Shown: positions 5,584-11,940 of the stretch, piece after piece
How the letters are laid out: each line of letters opens with the position of its first letter
Numbering within the stretch: the first letter of the stretch is position 1
From: Treponema sp.
GTDB lineage: Bacteria > Spirochaetota > Spirochaetia > Treponematales > Breznakiellaceae
Assembly (NCBI GenBank): GCA_031269405.1
Contig: JAISZE010000131.1
Location: forward strand, 1 to 11,940
Reading direction: 5' to 3'
Length of the DNA: 11,940 nt
Notes under the pieces: generated by a model
What the model was told of the DNA's origin: nothing
Seen by the model: the letters and a program-made list of their open reading frames with translations, nothing else
Databases searched by the model: none
Program-made: the position numbers and the translations under genes

Positions 5584-6654
5584 TTACGTTTTCTTGCTGT
5601 CTATAACCGCCGGCTTTGACGGGGTTTCCCCGGTTTTGGCGGAAGAAGCCCCGGCGTGGGCCTTTACAGGCGCGGGTTTGGGCTCAAAGGTTTCCACTTC
5701 TTGCAGGGTAGGAGGCTCGGCGCCGCGGCGGGAGCACACCAGGGCTGCGGCTTTATTGGCAAAAAAGAGCGCGTCGCAGAGTTGGGCCTCTGTCAGATTC
5801 GCCAGCGCGGACCGGGACATCTTTCCTTTGAGTTCCAGCCACGCGAGGAAGGCGCCGTGGAACGTATCGCCTGCGCCTATAGTATCTGCTACCGGGACAT
5901 ACGCCGCAGGAGCGCTTGAACGGGTTACGCTGCCGTTGTTTCTGCGGAGCAGGGCCAGGGCGCCTTTTGAACCCAGTGTAGTAATCACCATCCTGGGCCC
6001 CATGGTCAGGATCTTCTGGAGCGCCCTTTCCAGTTCCATATCAGGATAGATATATTCAAAATCCGCAGCCGAGATTTTTGCGATAGTAGAGGCCGCTATC
6101 CATTTTTCAAACTGCTTTACATAGGCTTTAGTGTCCCGGATCATGAAAGGCCGTATATTGGGGTCGAAAGAGATTACAGGCGCGCCCTTCCCCTGGCCTT
6201 GAAGGGCGTTTTCCCTGAGAATAAAGGTTTCTATGGCAGAAGCGACGGGCTCCATGGTCATTGCGATGGAACCGAAGGTGATGCAGCGGGTGTCGCTTGG
6301 CAGCTTTTTGGGCAGATCCTCTATGCTAAAGGAACGATCAGCCGAGCCTTCGGTATAAAACACATACTGGGGTTCTTTGCCTTTTTCTAGCTTGACAAAG
6401 GCTAAGGTGGAATTTTGAGGGGACCGGACCGTCAAATCATCCCCTACATGGTTATCCCTGAGGCGTTTCATCAGGATTTCACCGAAAAAATCGGTAGAAA
6501 ACCTTCCTATGAACCGTACCGGAACCCCCAACCTGCCGATGGCGATGGCAGTATTGAAGGGACTTCCCCCCGGAAGGGGCAGAAAACCTTCACCCCTCCG
6601 GGGTATCGCGGCGCGGACCATATCAATAAGGGCTTCTCCACAGCATATTATCAT
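5584..6654 (-). CDS. PfkB-family carbohydrate kinase, fructokinase-like
   Basis: A 356-residue ATP-dependent sugar kinase of the ribokinase/PfkB family. The first PfkB signature is G29-G-S-P-F-N-T-A. F-D-P-N-I-R-P at 163-169 is typical of fructokinase-like members, and the second signature D257-T-I-G-A-G-D263 supplies the anion hole and catalytic Asp263. It probably phosphorylates fructose or a related ketose or ketogluconate in the cytoplasm. The kinase fold ends near residue 322. The last 34 residues are a Pro/Ala/Lys/Ser-rich tail that looks disordered. The ATG at 6654 is chosen because the usual N-terminus (C-G-E-A-L-I-D) begins there and AAGGAGA lies 6-7 bases upstream. It is the first gene of a kinase-aroC-esterase operon and divergent from the sorbitol-type dehydrogenase, fitting sugar or polyol catabolism. 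Confidence 0.9.
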   Translation of the reverse strand: MIICCGEALIDMVRAAIPRRGEGFLPLPGGSPFNTAIAIGRLGVPVRFIGRFSTDFFGEILMKRLRDNHVGDDLTVRSPQNSTLAFVKLEKGKEPQYVFYTEGSADRSFSIEDLPKKLPSDTRCITFGSIAMTMEPVASAIETFILRENALQGQGKGAPVISFDPNIRPFMIRDTKAYVKQFEKWIAASTIAKISAADFEYIYPDMELERALQKILTMGPRMVITTLGSKGALALLRRNNGSVTRSSAPAAYVPVADTIGAGDTFHGAFLAWLELKGKMSRSALANLTEAQLCDALFFANKAAALVCSRRGAEPPTLQEVETFEPKPAPVKAHAGASSAKTGETPSKPAVIDSKKT

Positions 6655-6683
6655 GAGTTTCTCCTTGAAACTGCCTTGGTCGT

Positions 6684-6712
6684 TTGCCTTGCCTGTTATA
6701 TTATAATAAGAT
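6684..6712 (+). promoter_or_regulatory. Candidate promoter for dehydrogenase-radical SAM genes
   Basis: TTGCCT (6684-6689) and TAAGAT (6707-6712) are 17 bases apart in the AT-rich part of the divergent gap 6655-6797. Overlapping TATAAT hexamers on the minus strand (6705-6700 and 6718-6713) could serve the kinase operon but lack good -35 partners. The two promoters would overlap, suggesting linked control. The assignment is by eye. Confidence 0.3.
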
Positions 6713-6746
6713 ATTATAGGGGCGGTTGGCAAGTTGCAAAAGGATG

Positions 6747-6762
6747 AAATACGGCGGTATTT
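6747..6762. repeat. Short inverted repeat, possible operator
   Basis: AAATAC and GTATTT form perfect 6-base arms around a GGCG centre, 36 bases upstream of the dehydrogenase start and within the divergent gap. The size fits a binding site for a dimeric regulator. The arms are short enough to occur by chance. Confidence 0.3.
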
Positions 6763-6797
6763 TGTCCATAATAATGAAATTGTTAGCGGAGTAGTCT

Positions 6798-7847
6798 ATG
6801 CAAGGGAAAATGAAAGCAGCCGTCATGACGGATAAAATGAAGATGGAGTTTATCCAGAGGGATATTCCCCGGCCTGCTACGGATGAAGCCCTGGTTAAAC
6901 TGGAGTATGTAGGCGTTTGCGGTTCGGATCTTCACTATTTTGAGAACGGCAGGATCAGCGATTTTATCGTAAAACCGCCTTTTGTCTTGGGCCACGAGGC
7001 CGGCGGGGTGGTGGTTGAAACCGGTCTGGCGGTAAAGCATCTCAAGCCTGGGGATAAAGTGGCCTTGGAGCCGGGGAAAACATGCGGAAGCTGTGAATTC
7101 TGCCGTACTGGCCGGTATAACCTCTGCCCTGATGTGGTTTTTTTCGCCACCCCGCCGGTAGACGGGGTGTTCCAGGAATACGCTGCCCACGAAGCCGGCC
7201 TGTGTTTCAAGGTTCCTGACACGATGACTACCATGGAAGCGGCTCTCATAGAGCCTTTGGCCGTGGGGTTTCACGCCGCCGTTACCGGAGGCGCCAAACT
7301 GGGCCAAACCGCCCTGGTAACCGGATCGGGCTGTATCGGCCTGGTGTCTATGATGGCTGCCCGGGCTCTGGGGGTTTCCCGGGTTTTTGTGAGCGATGTG
7401 GTCCCTAAGCGGCTGGATAAGGCCAGGGCTTTGGGCGCTGCGGAAATCATCAATAGCGCCGGGCAGGATGTGGTTAAAACCGTGAACGAGTTCACCGGCG
7501 GCGCCGGGGTGGACCTGGTAATCGAGACTTCCGGCGTGGACGCCGCTGCCAACCAGGGCATAGGGGCGCTCAAAAAGGGCGGGACCCTGGTGTTCGTGGG
7601 CTACAGTAAAAACGGCATGATGAACCTTTCCATCGGCTCGGCGCTGGATAAGGAACTGACTATGAAGACCATTTTCCGTTACCGCCATATATACCCCTTG
7701 GCTATAGACGCCGTAAACCGGGGTATGGTAAACATTAAAAACATCGTGACCAATATTTTCGATTTTGACGATATTCAGAAAGGCATGGAAGAAAGTATCC
7801 ATAACAAGACGGAGATTGTCAAATCGGTAATTAAAATAGCAAAGTAG
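6798..7847 (+). CDS. Zinc-dependent medium-chain dehydrogenase, sorbitol/xylitol dehydrogenase-like
   Basis: A 349-residue zinc alcohol dehydrogenase of the polyol (sorbitol/xylitol/threonine) branch, converting a polyol to a ketose with NAD+. Catalytic-zinc residues are Cys41 (C-G-S-D), His66-Glu67 (G-H-E) and Glu152 (I-E-P). The structural zinc site has Cys96, Cys99, Cys102 and Cys110. The Rossmann motif is G176-S-G-C-I-G181, with Asp200 ending strand 2, favouring NAD. Length is typical. The ATG at 6798 has a modest GGAG 6-8 bases upstream; an ATG four codons later is possible. The radical SAM gene starts 28 bases after the stop on the same strand. The divergent gene is a fructokinase-like kinase, and polyol to ketose to ketose phosphate is a logical pair. 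The exact substrate is uncertain. Confidence 0.92.
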   Translation: MQGKMKAAVMTDKMKMEFIQRDIPRPATDEALVKLEYVGVCGSDLHYFENGRISDFIVKPPFVLGHEAGGVVVETGLAVKHLKPGDKVALEPGKTCGSCEFCRTGRYNLCPDVVFFATPPVDGVFQEYAAHEAGLCFKVPDTMTTMEAALIEPLAVGFHAAVTGGAKLGQTALVTGSGCIGLVSMMAARALGVSRVFVSDVVPKRLDKARALGAAEIINSAGQDVVKTVNEFTGGAGVDLVIETSGVDAAANQGIGALKKGGTLVFVGYSKNGMMNLSIGSALDKELTMKTIFRYRHIYPLAIDAVNRGMVNIKNIVTNIFDFDDIQKGMEESIHNKTEIVKSVIKIAK

Positions 7848-7875
7848 AGATCTCAAAGGCTTATTTGGATGCATC

Positions 7876-8880
7876 ATGGCAACAGGAACAGCAGGACTCA
7901 TTCTAAAAAATTATTTAAAACACAGGCTTAAAGTAGCGGAATTCGCCATTACCAACGCGTGTATCGCAAAATGTTCTTTCTGCGATATCTGGAAGCAGCA
8001 ACCCAAGGTTTTTGTGGATAAGGATAAGGCGTTAAAGGTCATAGACCGGCTGGCGGAAATCGGGACCGTCCATGTAACCCTTACCGGCGGGGAGCCTTTG
8101 CTGCACCCTGATATAACCAGTTTTGTAGCCCAGGCGGCTTCTCACCGTATGCACACCGCTGTCCTGGATGCCGCCCCACAGCTTCTTATGCGGAACGATA
8201 TCGTAAAGCGCCTAGAAGACGCCGGAAACGATATGATCAGCATCTCCTTCGATTCAGGGGACCCGGCGACTATGGCTGAATCCCGGCAGATCCCCCATAT
8301 CATGGAAGACATGGCAAAAGCGGTAGAACTGGTCAGGAAGACATCCATCAAGACCATGGCGTCGGTCCTCATCTGGAATGATAACTACGACAGGCTGGAA
8401 GAAGTCTGCACCAGGGCCAGAAATATGGGCTTTGATTTCATCTCACTGAACTATCCCACGTTTTCCAGGTCCCGGATCTACCCCCTGGGAGGGGAGGGGA
8501 TAAGCCTTTCGCGGGAAAAGGTTATCCACGGGCTGGAATCGGCCATTGCGCTACGGAAAACCGGCAAATACGGGATCATCAATTCCCCGGCATCTATGAG
8601 GAACATCATCAGTTACCTCAAGGACCCGGCTGCGGCGAAGTATCCCTGCCTGGGGGGGACCCATGTGCTCTTTGTGGACTGGTTCTTTGATGTCCGGCCC
8701 TGCATGCAGCTTCCCGCTGTTATGGGCAACATGCTGACTATGGAGGAAAAAGACTTCAACCGGGAACCCTGTAACGATTGTAATATGAGCTGGTACCGGG
8801 ATTTTAGCGCCCTGCTTTGGGGCATCAAATCCCTGCCGGTATGGCTGGATTCGGTGGTTGCTTTAAAGGCAGTGAACTGA
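7876..8880 (+). CDS. Radical SAM protein with SPASM/twitch-like C-terminus
   Basis: A 334-residue radical S-adenosylmethionine enzyme. C29-x3-C33-x2-C36 binds the catalytic [4Fe-4S] cluster, and G71-G-E-P is the SAM-binding motif, in a TIM-barrel of the MoaA/PqqE type. Four late cysteines (258, 276, 299 and 302; last pair C-N-D-C) suggest one auxiliary Fe-S cluster of the SPASM/twitch kind. Such proteins often modify peptides or sugars, but others of this layout act on small molecules. No short precursor-peptide gene is evident next to it. The start at 7876 has only a weak ribosome binding site (GGAT 6-9 bases upstream). The gene follows the dehydrogenase by 28 bases and is probably cotranscribed. 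Its stop lies 2 bases from the stop of the convergent PhnP-like gene. The reaction is unknown. Confidence 0.87.
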   Translation: MATGTAGLILKNYLKHRLKVAEFAITNACIAKCSFCDIWKQQPKVFVDKDKALKVIDRLAEIGTVHVTLTGGEPLLHPDITSFVAQAASHRMHTAVLDAAPQLLMRNDIVKRLEDAGNDMISISFDSGDPATMAESRQIPHIMEDMAKAVELVRKTSIKTMASVLIWNDNYDRLEEVCTRARNMGFDFISLNYPTFSRSRIYPLGGEGISLSREKVIHGLESAIALRKTGKYGIINSPASMRNIISYLKDPAAAKYPCLGGTHVLFVDWFFDVRPCMQLPAVMGNMLTMEEKDFNREPCNDCNMSWYRDFSALLWGIKSLPVWLDSVVALKAVN

Positions 8881-8882
8881 AA

Positions 8883-9734
8883 TTATATGGTAAGAACCAT
8901 TCCATCCCAGGCCGGCGTGATGCGGTAAGGGGCCAGGGCCCCGGTGAGTTCCCTGTGGAGGGAATGGCCGTTGTGGGAAAAATGGTTGGCGAAAAAGAGG
9001 GTGTTTTCGTCCGCCAGTTCAGCGTCGAAAAGGCGTTTTTGCAAGGCGATGTTTTCTTCCATACCCATGTGGCCGCCGCTCCCTTTTCCCCTGCAGTGGG
9101 TGCAGTCCATACTGAGGGCGTTTAATTTACGGCCCTTCAGGACCCGTGCCAGGTCCTGCTCAAATTCCCTGTAAGGCAGGGCGCTGTCGTTTACCTGGAG
9201 GAAATTTTTCTCCCTCTTTCCGCCTTCTTCGACAAGAAAGAAAAGGCAGTCTTCCCTGCTGTCATGAACCGCCCTAAATGCCGTAACCTTGAGTTCCCTG
9301 CTTTCAATGACGCTCCCTGAGGTGATTTCAATTATCGAAAAAGAGGGATGTTCCGGCGCTGCGAATTCATACAGCATGCCGTCCCGGATATGGTCGCAGG
9401 ACTTTTTGTTGGCATAAACTTTAAGCGGGCTTTCGTCAGGAATACAGGCATAAACAGGGCAGGCCCGGAACGTTAAATCCGGGACATTCAGATGATCCGT
9501 ATGGGAGTGGGTGATGCAAAGGCTGTCCACTGCGGCTAGATCCAAATTGTAGCGGAGTTTGTGAAACATGATGTCCGGGCTCAAGTCCAGCATAAGATGC
9601 CTGTTCACGAGGAAAGCGCAGCGGGTGCGTAGATCCCTTCCCCCTGCGCTGGCTGCCTGGCGGCAGGTTTCGCAGCCGCAAAAAATAGAAGGTATACCCT
9701 CAGCAGCGGCGGTTCCCAAAAAAAGAATTTCCAT
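8883..9734 (-). CDS. Metallo-beta-lactamase-fold hydrolase, PhnP-like phosphodiesterase
   Basis: A 283-residue MBL-fold enzyme close in layout to PhnP, the cyclic phosphodiesterase of phosphonate breakdown. Near the N-terminus C19-G-C21-x2-C24 matches the extra cysteine zinc site of PhnP. H76-S-H78-T-D80-H81 is the dinuclear metal motif, with His157, Asp210 (M-D-C-T-H) and His251 (N-H-F-S-H) as further ligands. The ending W-D-G-M also resembles PhnP. It probably cleaves a phosphodiester or cyclic phosphate in the cytoplasm. The ATG at 9734 has AGGAG 7-8 bases upstream and lies 8 bases after the MalG-type permease stop, so it is the last gene of the ABC operon. No other phn genes are present, so a true phosphonate role is doubtful. 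The gene converges with the radical SAM gene, leaving 2 bases between them. Confidence 0.85.
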   Translation of the reverse strand: MEILFLGTAAAEGIPSIFCGCETCRQAASAGGRDLRTRCAFLVNRHLMLDLSPDIMFHKLRYNLDLAAVDSLCITHSHTDHLNVPDLTFRACPVYACIPDESPLKVYANKKSCDHIRDGMLYEFAAPEHPSFSIIEITSGSVIESRELKVTAFRAVHDSREDCLFFLVEEGGKREKNFLQVNDSALPYREFEQDLARVLKGRKLNALSMDCTHCRGKGSGGHMGMEENIALQKRLFDAELADENTLFFANHFSHNGHSLHRELTGALAPYRITPAWDGMVLTI

Positions 9735-9742
9735 TTCAACTC

Positions 9743-10576
9743 CTATTCCTTCACCGCCCCGCCGCTCAGACCGCTGATGATGTGTTTCTGCATGAAGATA
9801 TAGAAAATAATTATCGGGATGCAGGATATAAAGAGGCTCGCAAAAACCATGCTGTAATCAATGTAGTATTTTGAGCGGAAATTGTACTGGAAAAGCACCA
9901 GCGTCCATTCCCGGGCCTTTGTGTTCAGCATCAGGAGAGGAAGGGTAAAATCGTTCCAGAACCAGAGGCCGTTGCTTATCATTATCGTGGCGGTCATAGG
10001 GGCGAGCTGGGGCAGCACAATGCGCCAATAGGTTTGAAACGGCGAGGCCCCGTCGATATAAGCCGCCTCTTCAATCGATGCGGACAGGGAAGAGATATAC
10101 CCCACATAAAGGAAGACCCCTTCGCAGATGGAACCTGCGTAATACACGATCACGAGGCCCAGTTTGTTCATCATCCCCAGCATGCTCGTCAGCTTTATGA
10201 GAGGCATCATCTTCACCTGGAAGGGAACAAAAATTCCCATCAGAAGAAAATAGTAAAGATAACGGTAGAAACGGGATTTTCCCATCATCCTGGCTATGGG
10301 GTAGGATGTCATAGGAAGTATAATAAATCCCCCAAGGAGCCCCATAAACGTTATCCAGATTGAGTTGTAAAAATAGCGGAAAAAGCCCTGCCTGCCGGTA
10401 ATCGCAATGAAATTATCGATAAAAAACGATTTAGGAGGGGCGAAAAAATTCCCTACGATTTGCGCGTTATCCTTGAAAGCGCTGATGACGACAAAATAAC
10501 AGGGGATAAATATCAGCAGTATCCCTATGGCCAGTATCAGAGAAGTAGTGATTTTGAATACAGTCGGTTCTTTCAT
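9743..10576 (-). CDS. Sugar ABC transporter permease, MalG type
   Basis: A 277-residue inner-membrane permease of the CUT1 (carbohydrate uptake 1) family. Six membrane segments are visible, from about residues 10-33 through the last at about 247-265. The cytoplasmic EAA loop, which docks onto the ATPase, is at about 169-192 (E-E-A-A-Y-I-D-G-A, then L-P). The ATG at 10576 is preceded by AAGAGG. Only 9 bases separate it from the stop of the MalF-type gene upstream, so the two are cotranscribed and form a heterodimeric channel. No ATPase gene is in the window; CUT1 systems often share an MsmK/UgpC-type ATPase encoded elsewhere. Substrate: probably an oligosaccharide or glycoside, not determinable here. 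Confidence 0.93.
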   Translation of the reverse strand: MKEPTVFKITTSLILAIGILLIFIPCYFVVISAFKDNAQIVGNFFAPPKSFFIDNFIAITGRQGFFRYFYNSIWITFMGLLGGFIILPMTSYPIARMMGKSRFYRYLYYFLLMGIFVPFQVKMMPLIKLTSMLGMMNKLGLVIVYYAGSICEGVFLYVGYISSLSASIEEAAYIDGASPFQTYWRIVLPQLAPMTATIMISNGLWFWNDFTLPLLMLNTKAREWTLVLFQYNFRSKYYIDYSMVFASLFISCIPIIIFYIFMQKHIISGLSGGAVKE

Positions 10577-10585
10577 GGCAGCCTC

Positions 10586-11488
10586 TTATTGATAAACTCT
10601 TTTTTTATTCGACCACGAGATCTGGATAAAAGAAATACCGCAGATGAGGAAGGCCATCATAATGGATTCGGCGATGGCGGTGCTGAATTTCCGTTCCACA
10701 AAACCGTGGTTGTAAATAAGGAAAGCAAGGCTCTCGGTGCTCCCTCCGGGGCCGCCGTTGGTCATGGCCATGATGTATTCAAACACCATAAGCCCCGATT
10801 TCAGGGAGAGAACCAGTATGATGCTGATAATCGGCATGAGAAACGGAATGGTGATTGACCTGAAGCGCTGTATTTTACCGGCCCCGTCAATCATGGCGGC
10901 TTCGACAAGGTCGTCAGGAATAACCTGGAGGCCTGCCAGAAAGAGGACAGTCGGGATAGCCAGGCCCTGCCAGACATGGACAAAAAGAAGGCCCCAAAAG
11001 GCGGTGTTCTTTCGGGAAAGCATATTCATTGTAAGAGCGGTTATATCAAGCAATTCCCCCAGGGCAGGAAGCGCCCTGGCGTAAAGCTCGTCAAAAACGA
11101 TGCCTACTGTGAGGGAGCTTAAAACAGCGGGAAGAAAAAAAACCGCCCTGACGTATTTCCGGAGGAGAAATTTACGGTTCAAAAGAAGAGCGATACAAAG
11201 GCTTATAATTGTCAGCAAAACAATCAGGCACAGGGCGTAACGGATGGTAAAACCCAGGGAGTTTAAAAAACGCGGGTTCCTGAATCCGTTAACGTAATTA
11301 TCCAGCCCAACGAAACTGTATTTTCGGGCAATACCGTTGTAATTGGTAAAACTGTAGTAAATACCCCAGATAATCGGAACGATAAAAAACATGATGTAAA
11401 GGGCAGTTCCGGGCAGAACCATGAGAGCGTAGGTTATCTGCTGGTAGAAACGGTATTGGCTGGTTGAGGCGAGCTTTTTCCCAAACAT
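10586..11488 (-). CDS. Sugar ABC transporter permease, MalF type
   Basis: A 300-residue inner-membrane permease, partner of the MalG-type protein next to it. The first membrane segment (about 20-46) is followed by the typical periplasmic stretch with F-V-G-L-D-N-Y. Further segments are at about 80-103, 112-132 and 163-187, with two more after the EAA loop. That loop is at about 196-218 (V-E-A-A-M-I-D-G-A). N-G-G-P-G-G-S-T-E between segments 5 and 6 is characteristic of the CUT1 family. AGAGG lies about 6-10 bases before the ATG at 11488. It is separated from the upstream binding-protein gene by 53 bases holding a strong hairpin, which would lower permease mRNA relative to binding protein. Confidence 0.93.
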   Translation of the reverse strand: MFGKKLASTSQYRFYQQITYALMVLPGTALYIMFFIVPIIWGIYYSFTNYNGIARKYSFVGLDNYVNGFRNPRFLNSLGFTIRYALCLIVLLTIISLCIALLLNRKFLLRKYVRAVFFLPAVLSSLTVGIVFDELYARALPALGELLDITALTMNMLSRKNTAFWGLLFVHVWQGLAIPTVLFLAGLQVIPDDLVEAAMIDGAGKIQRFRSITIPFLMPIISIILVLSLKSGLMVFEYIMAMTNGGPGGSTESLAFLIYNHGFVERKFSTAIAESIMMAFLICGISFIQISWSNKKRVYQ

Positions 11489-11507
11489 TTTGACCTCTAT
11501 TAAAAGG

Positions 11508-11534
11508 GCCGCCCCGGGGTTTCCCCGGGACGGC
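11508..11534 (-). terminator. Intercistronic hairpin between binding-protein and permease genes
   Basis: Two 12-base arms (11534-11523 and 11519-11508, read on the minus strand) pair fully apart from one G-U wobble, around an AAA loop. The stem is almost all G and C. A CCTTTTAAT stretch follows, with only four T in a row. It starts 7 bases after the binding-protein stop and ends 19 bases before the permease ATG. It is probably a partial terminator or an RNA-stabilising stem that raises binding protein over permease, as known for malE-malF-type operons. Confidence 0.75.
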
Positions 11535-11541
11535 GCAGGCT

Positions 11542-11940
11542 TTAGTTGCTGGTATAAACCGTTTTGATTAGGGCATCGCTTTCTTTAATGAAGGCGTCGA
11601 TGTCCCCGGTCATGAGCATGTTCTGGACAGAAGGAACCCAGGCGGGACGGAGGCCGGGATTCCAGAAATTGAGCACTGTAAGGAAAGTGTTTCTCCTGGC
11701 GATCTGGTCTATGACGGTCCTTAGCTCAGGGGTGCTTTGCTTCACGCTGGTAATCACGCAGGGACCGCCTTCAAAACCGGCAAAGTCCTGGGCAATTTCC
11801 GGCGTTGTAAGGAAATCAATAAATTTGAGGGCCCCGGCGGTTTCGGCTTCGCCCATCTCCGATCTGATGCTGTAAGCAATGTCGATGTTGACAGGCATCT
11901 TGCTGGCCCTCCCCTTTACCGGGTTGGGATAGGGAATGAG
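11542..11940 (-). CDS. Sugar ABC transporter solute-binding protein (partial, C-terminal)
   Basis: The last 132 residues of an extracellular solute-binding protein of the CUT1 type; the N-terminus lies beyond the right edge of the window. The frame is open to base 11940 (reading from the edge, L-I-P-Y-P-N-P-V-K-G-R-A-S-K). The Met at 11898 is internal and not the start. Typical family features are the A-L-K-F-I-D-F-L-T-T-P-E-I-A-Q segment and, a little later, G-G-P-C-V. The mature protein would be a lipid-anchored periplasmic receptor delivering sugar to the two permeases downstream. It is the most upstream gene seen in the operon. Confidence 0.88.
   Translation of the reverse strand, partial: LIPYPNPVKGRASKMPVNIDIAYSIRSEMGEAETAGALKFIDFLTTPEIAQDFAGFEGGPCVITSVKQSTPELRTVIDQIARRNTFLTVLNFWNPGLRPAWVPSVQNMLMTGDIDAFIKESDALIKTVYTSN

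Noticed and set aside
6783..7901. 372-codon minus-strand ORF over the dehydrogenase gene
   Set aside because: The plus strand encodes a complete zinc dehydrogenase with all metal ligands. The reverse reading is His/Gly-rich and unstructured, a shadow.
1340..9310. Recurrent TCCCTG words through the window
   Set aside because: Most fall on minus-strand genes where they encode Arg-Glu or similar pairs with the AGG codon. They read as codon preference and not as a separate signal.

Overview
The window looks like chromosomal DNA of a spirochete, most likely a free-living or gut Treponema of about 50% GC. This is an inference from gene content: a spirochete-type lipobox, a sugar ABC transporter with no ATPase gene beside it, a TrpR-family protein outside any trp operon, and the style of the proteins. 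No rRNA, tRNA, CRISPR array or transposase was found.

Bases 1-1178 are unlike the rest. They hold an AT-rich leader with an inverted repeat, a short lipoprotein-like ORF (160-501), eleven tandem 21-bp repeats with a palindromic GCGCATGCGC core (532-762), and two fragments in different frames (859-1038 and about 981-1178) that read like debris of one or two broken genes. The only plus-strand frame open through the repeats is not the lipoprotein frame, so a frameshifted, decayed repeat-containing surface protein is plausible.

Bases 1235-11940 are ordinary and gene-dense, with five transcription groups. (1) On the minus strand, a phosphoglycolate-phosphatase-like HAD hydrolase (2249-1599) is followed by a TrpR-family regulator (1540-1235). 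(2) A Gfo/Idh/MocA dehydrogenase (2365-3423, plus) diverges from group 1. (3) A minus-strand operon has a PfkB sugar kinase (6654-5584), chorismate synthase aroC (5583-4435) and an alpha/beta-hydrolase esterase (4421-3435). The first two genes abut with no spacer. (4) A zinc sorbitol/xylitol-type dehydrogenase (6798-7847) and a radical SAM protein (7876-8880) lie on the plus strand, divergent from the kinase. (5) A minus-strand CUT1 sugar ABC operon enters from the right edge: the solute-binding protein C-terminus, a strong intercistronic hairpin, a MalF-type permease, a MalG-type permease and a PhnP-like metallo-beta-lactamase hydrolase.

Taken together, groups 2-5 look like sugar or polyol import and catabolism (transporter, two NAD-dependent dehydrogenases, kinase, deacetylating esterase), with shikimate-pathway aroC embedded in one operon. 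The substrate cannot be read from sequence alone. The points most worth a second look are the palindromic heptad-coding repeat array, the dehydrogenase-radical SAM pair, the PhnP-like enzyme at the end of a sugar-uptake operon, and the TrpR homologue without trp genes.
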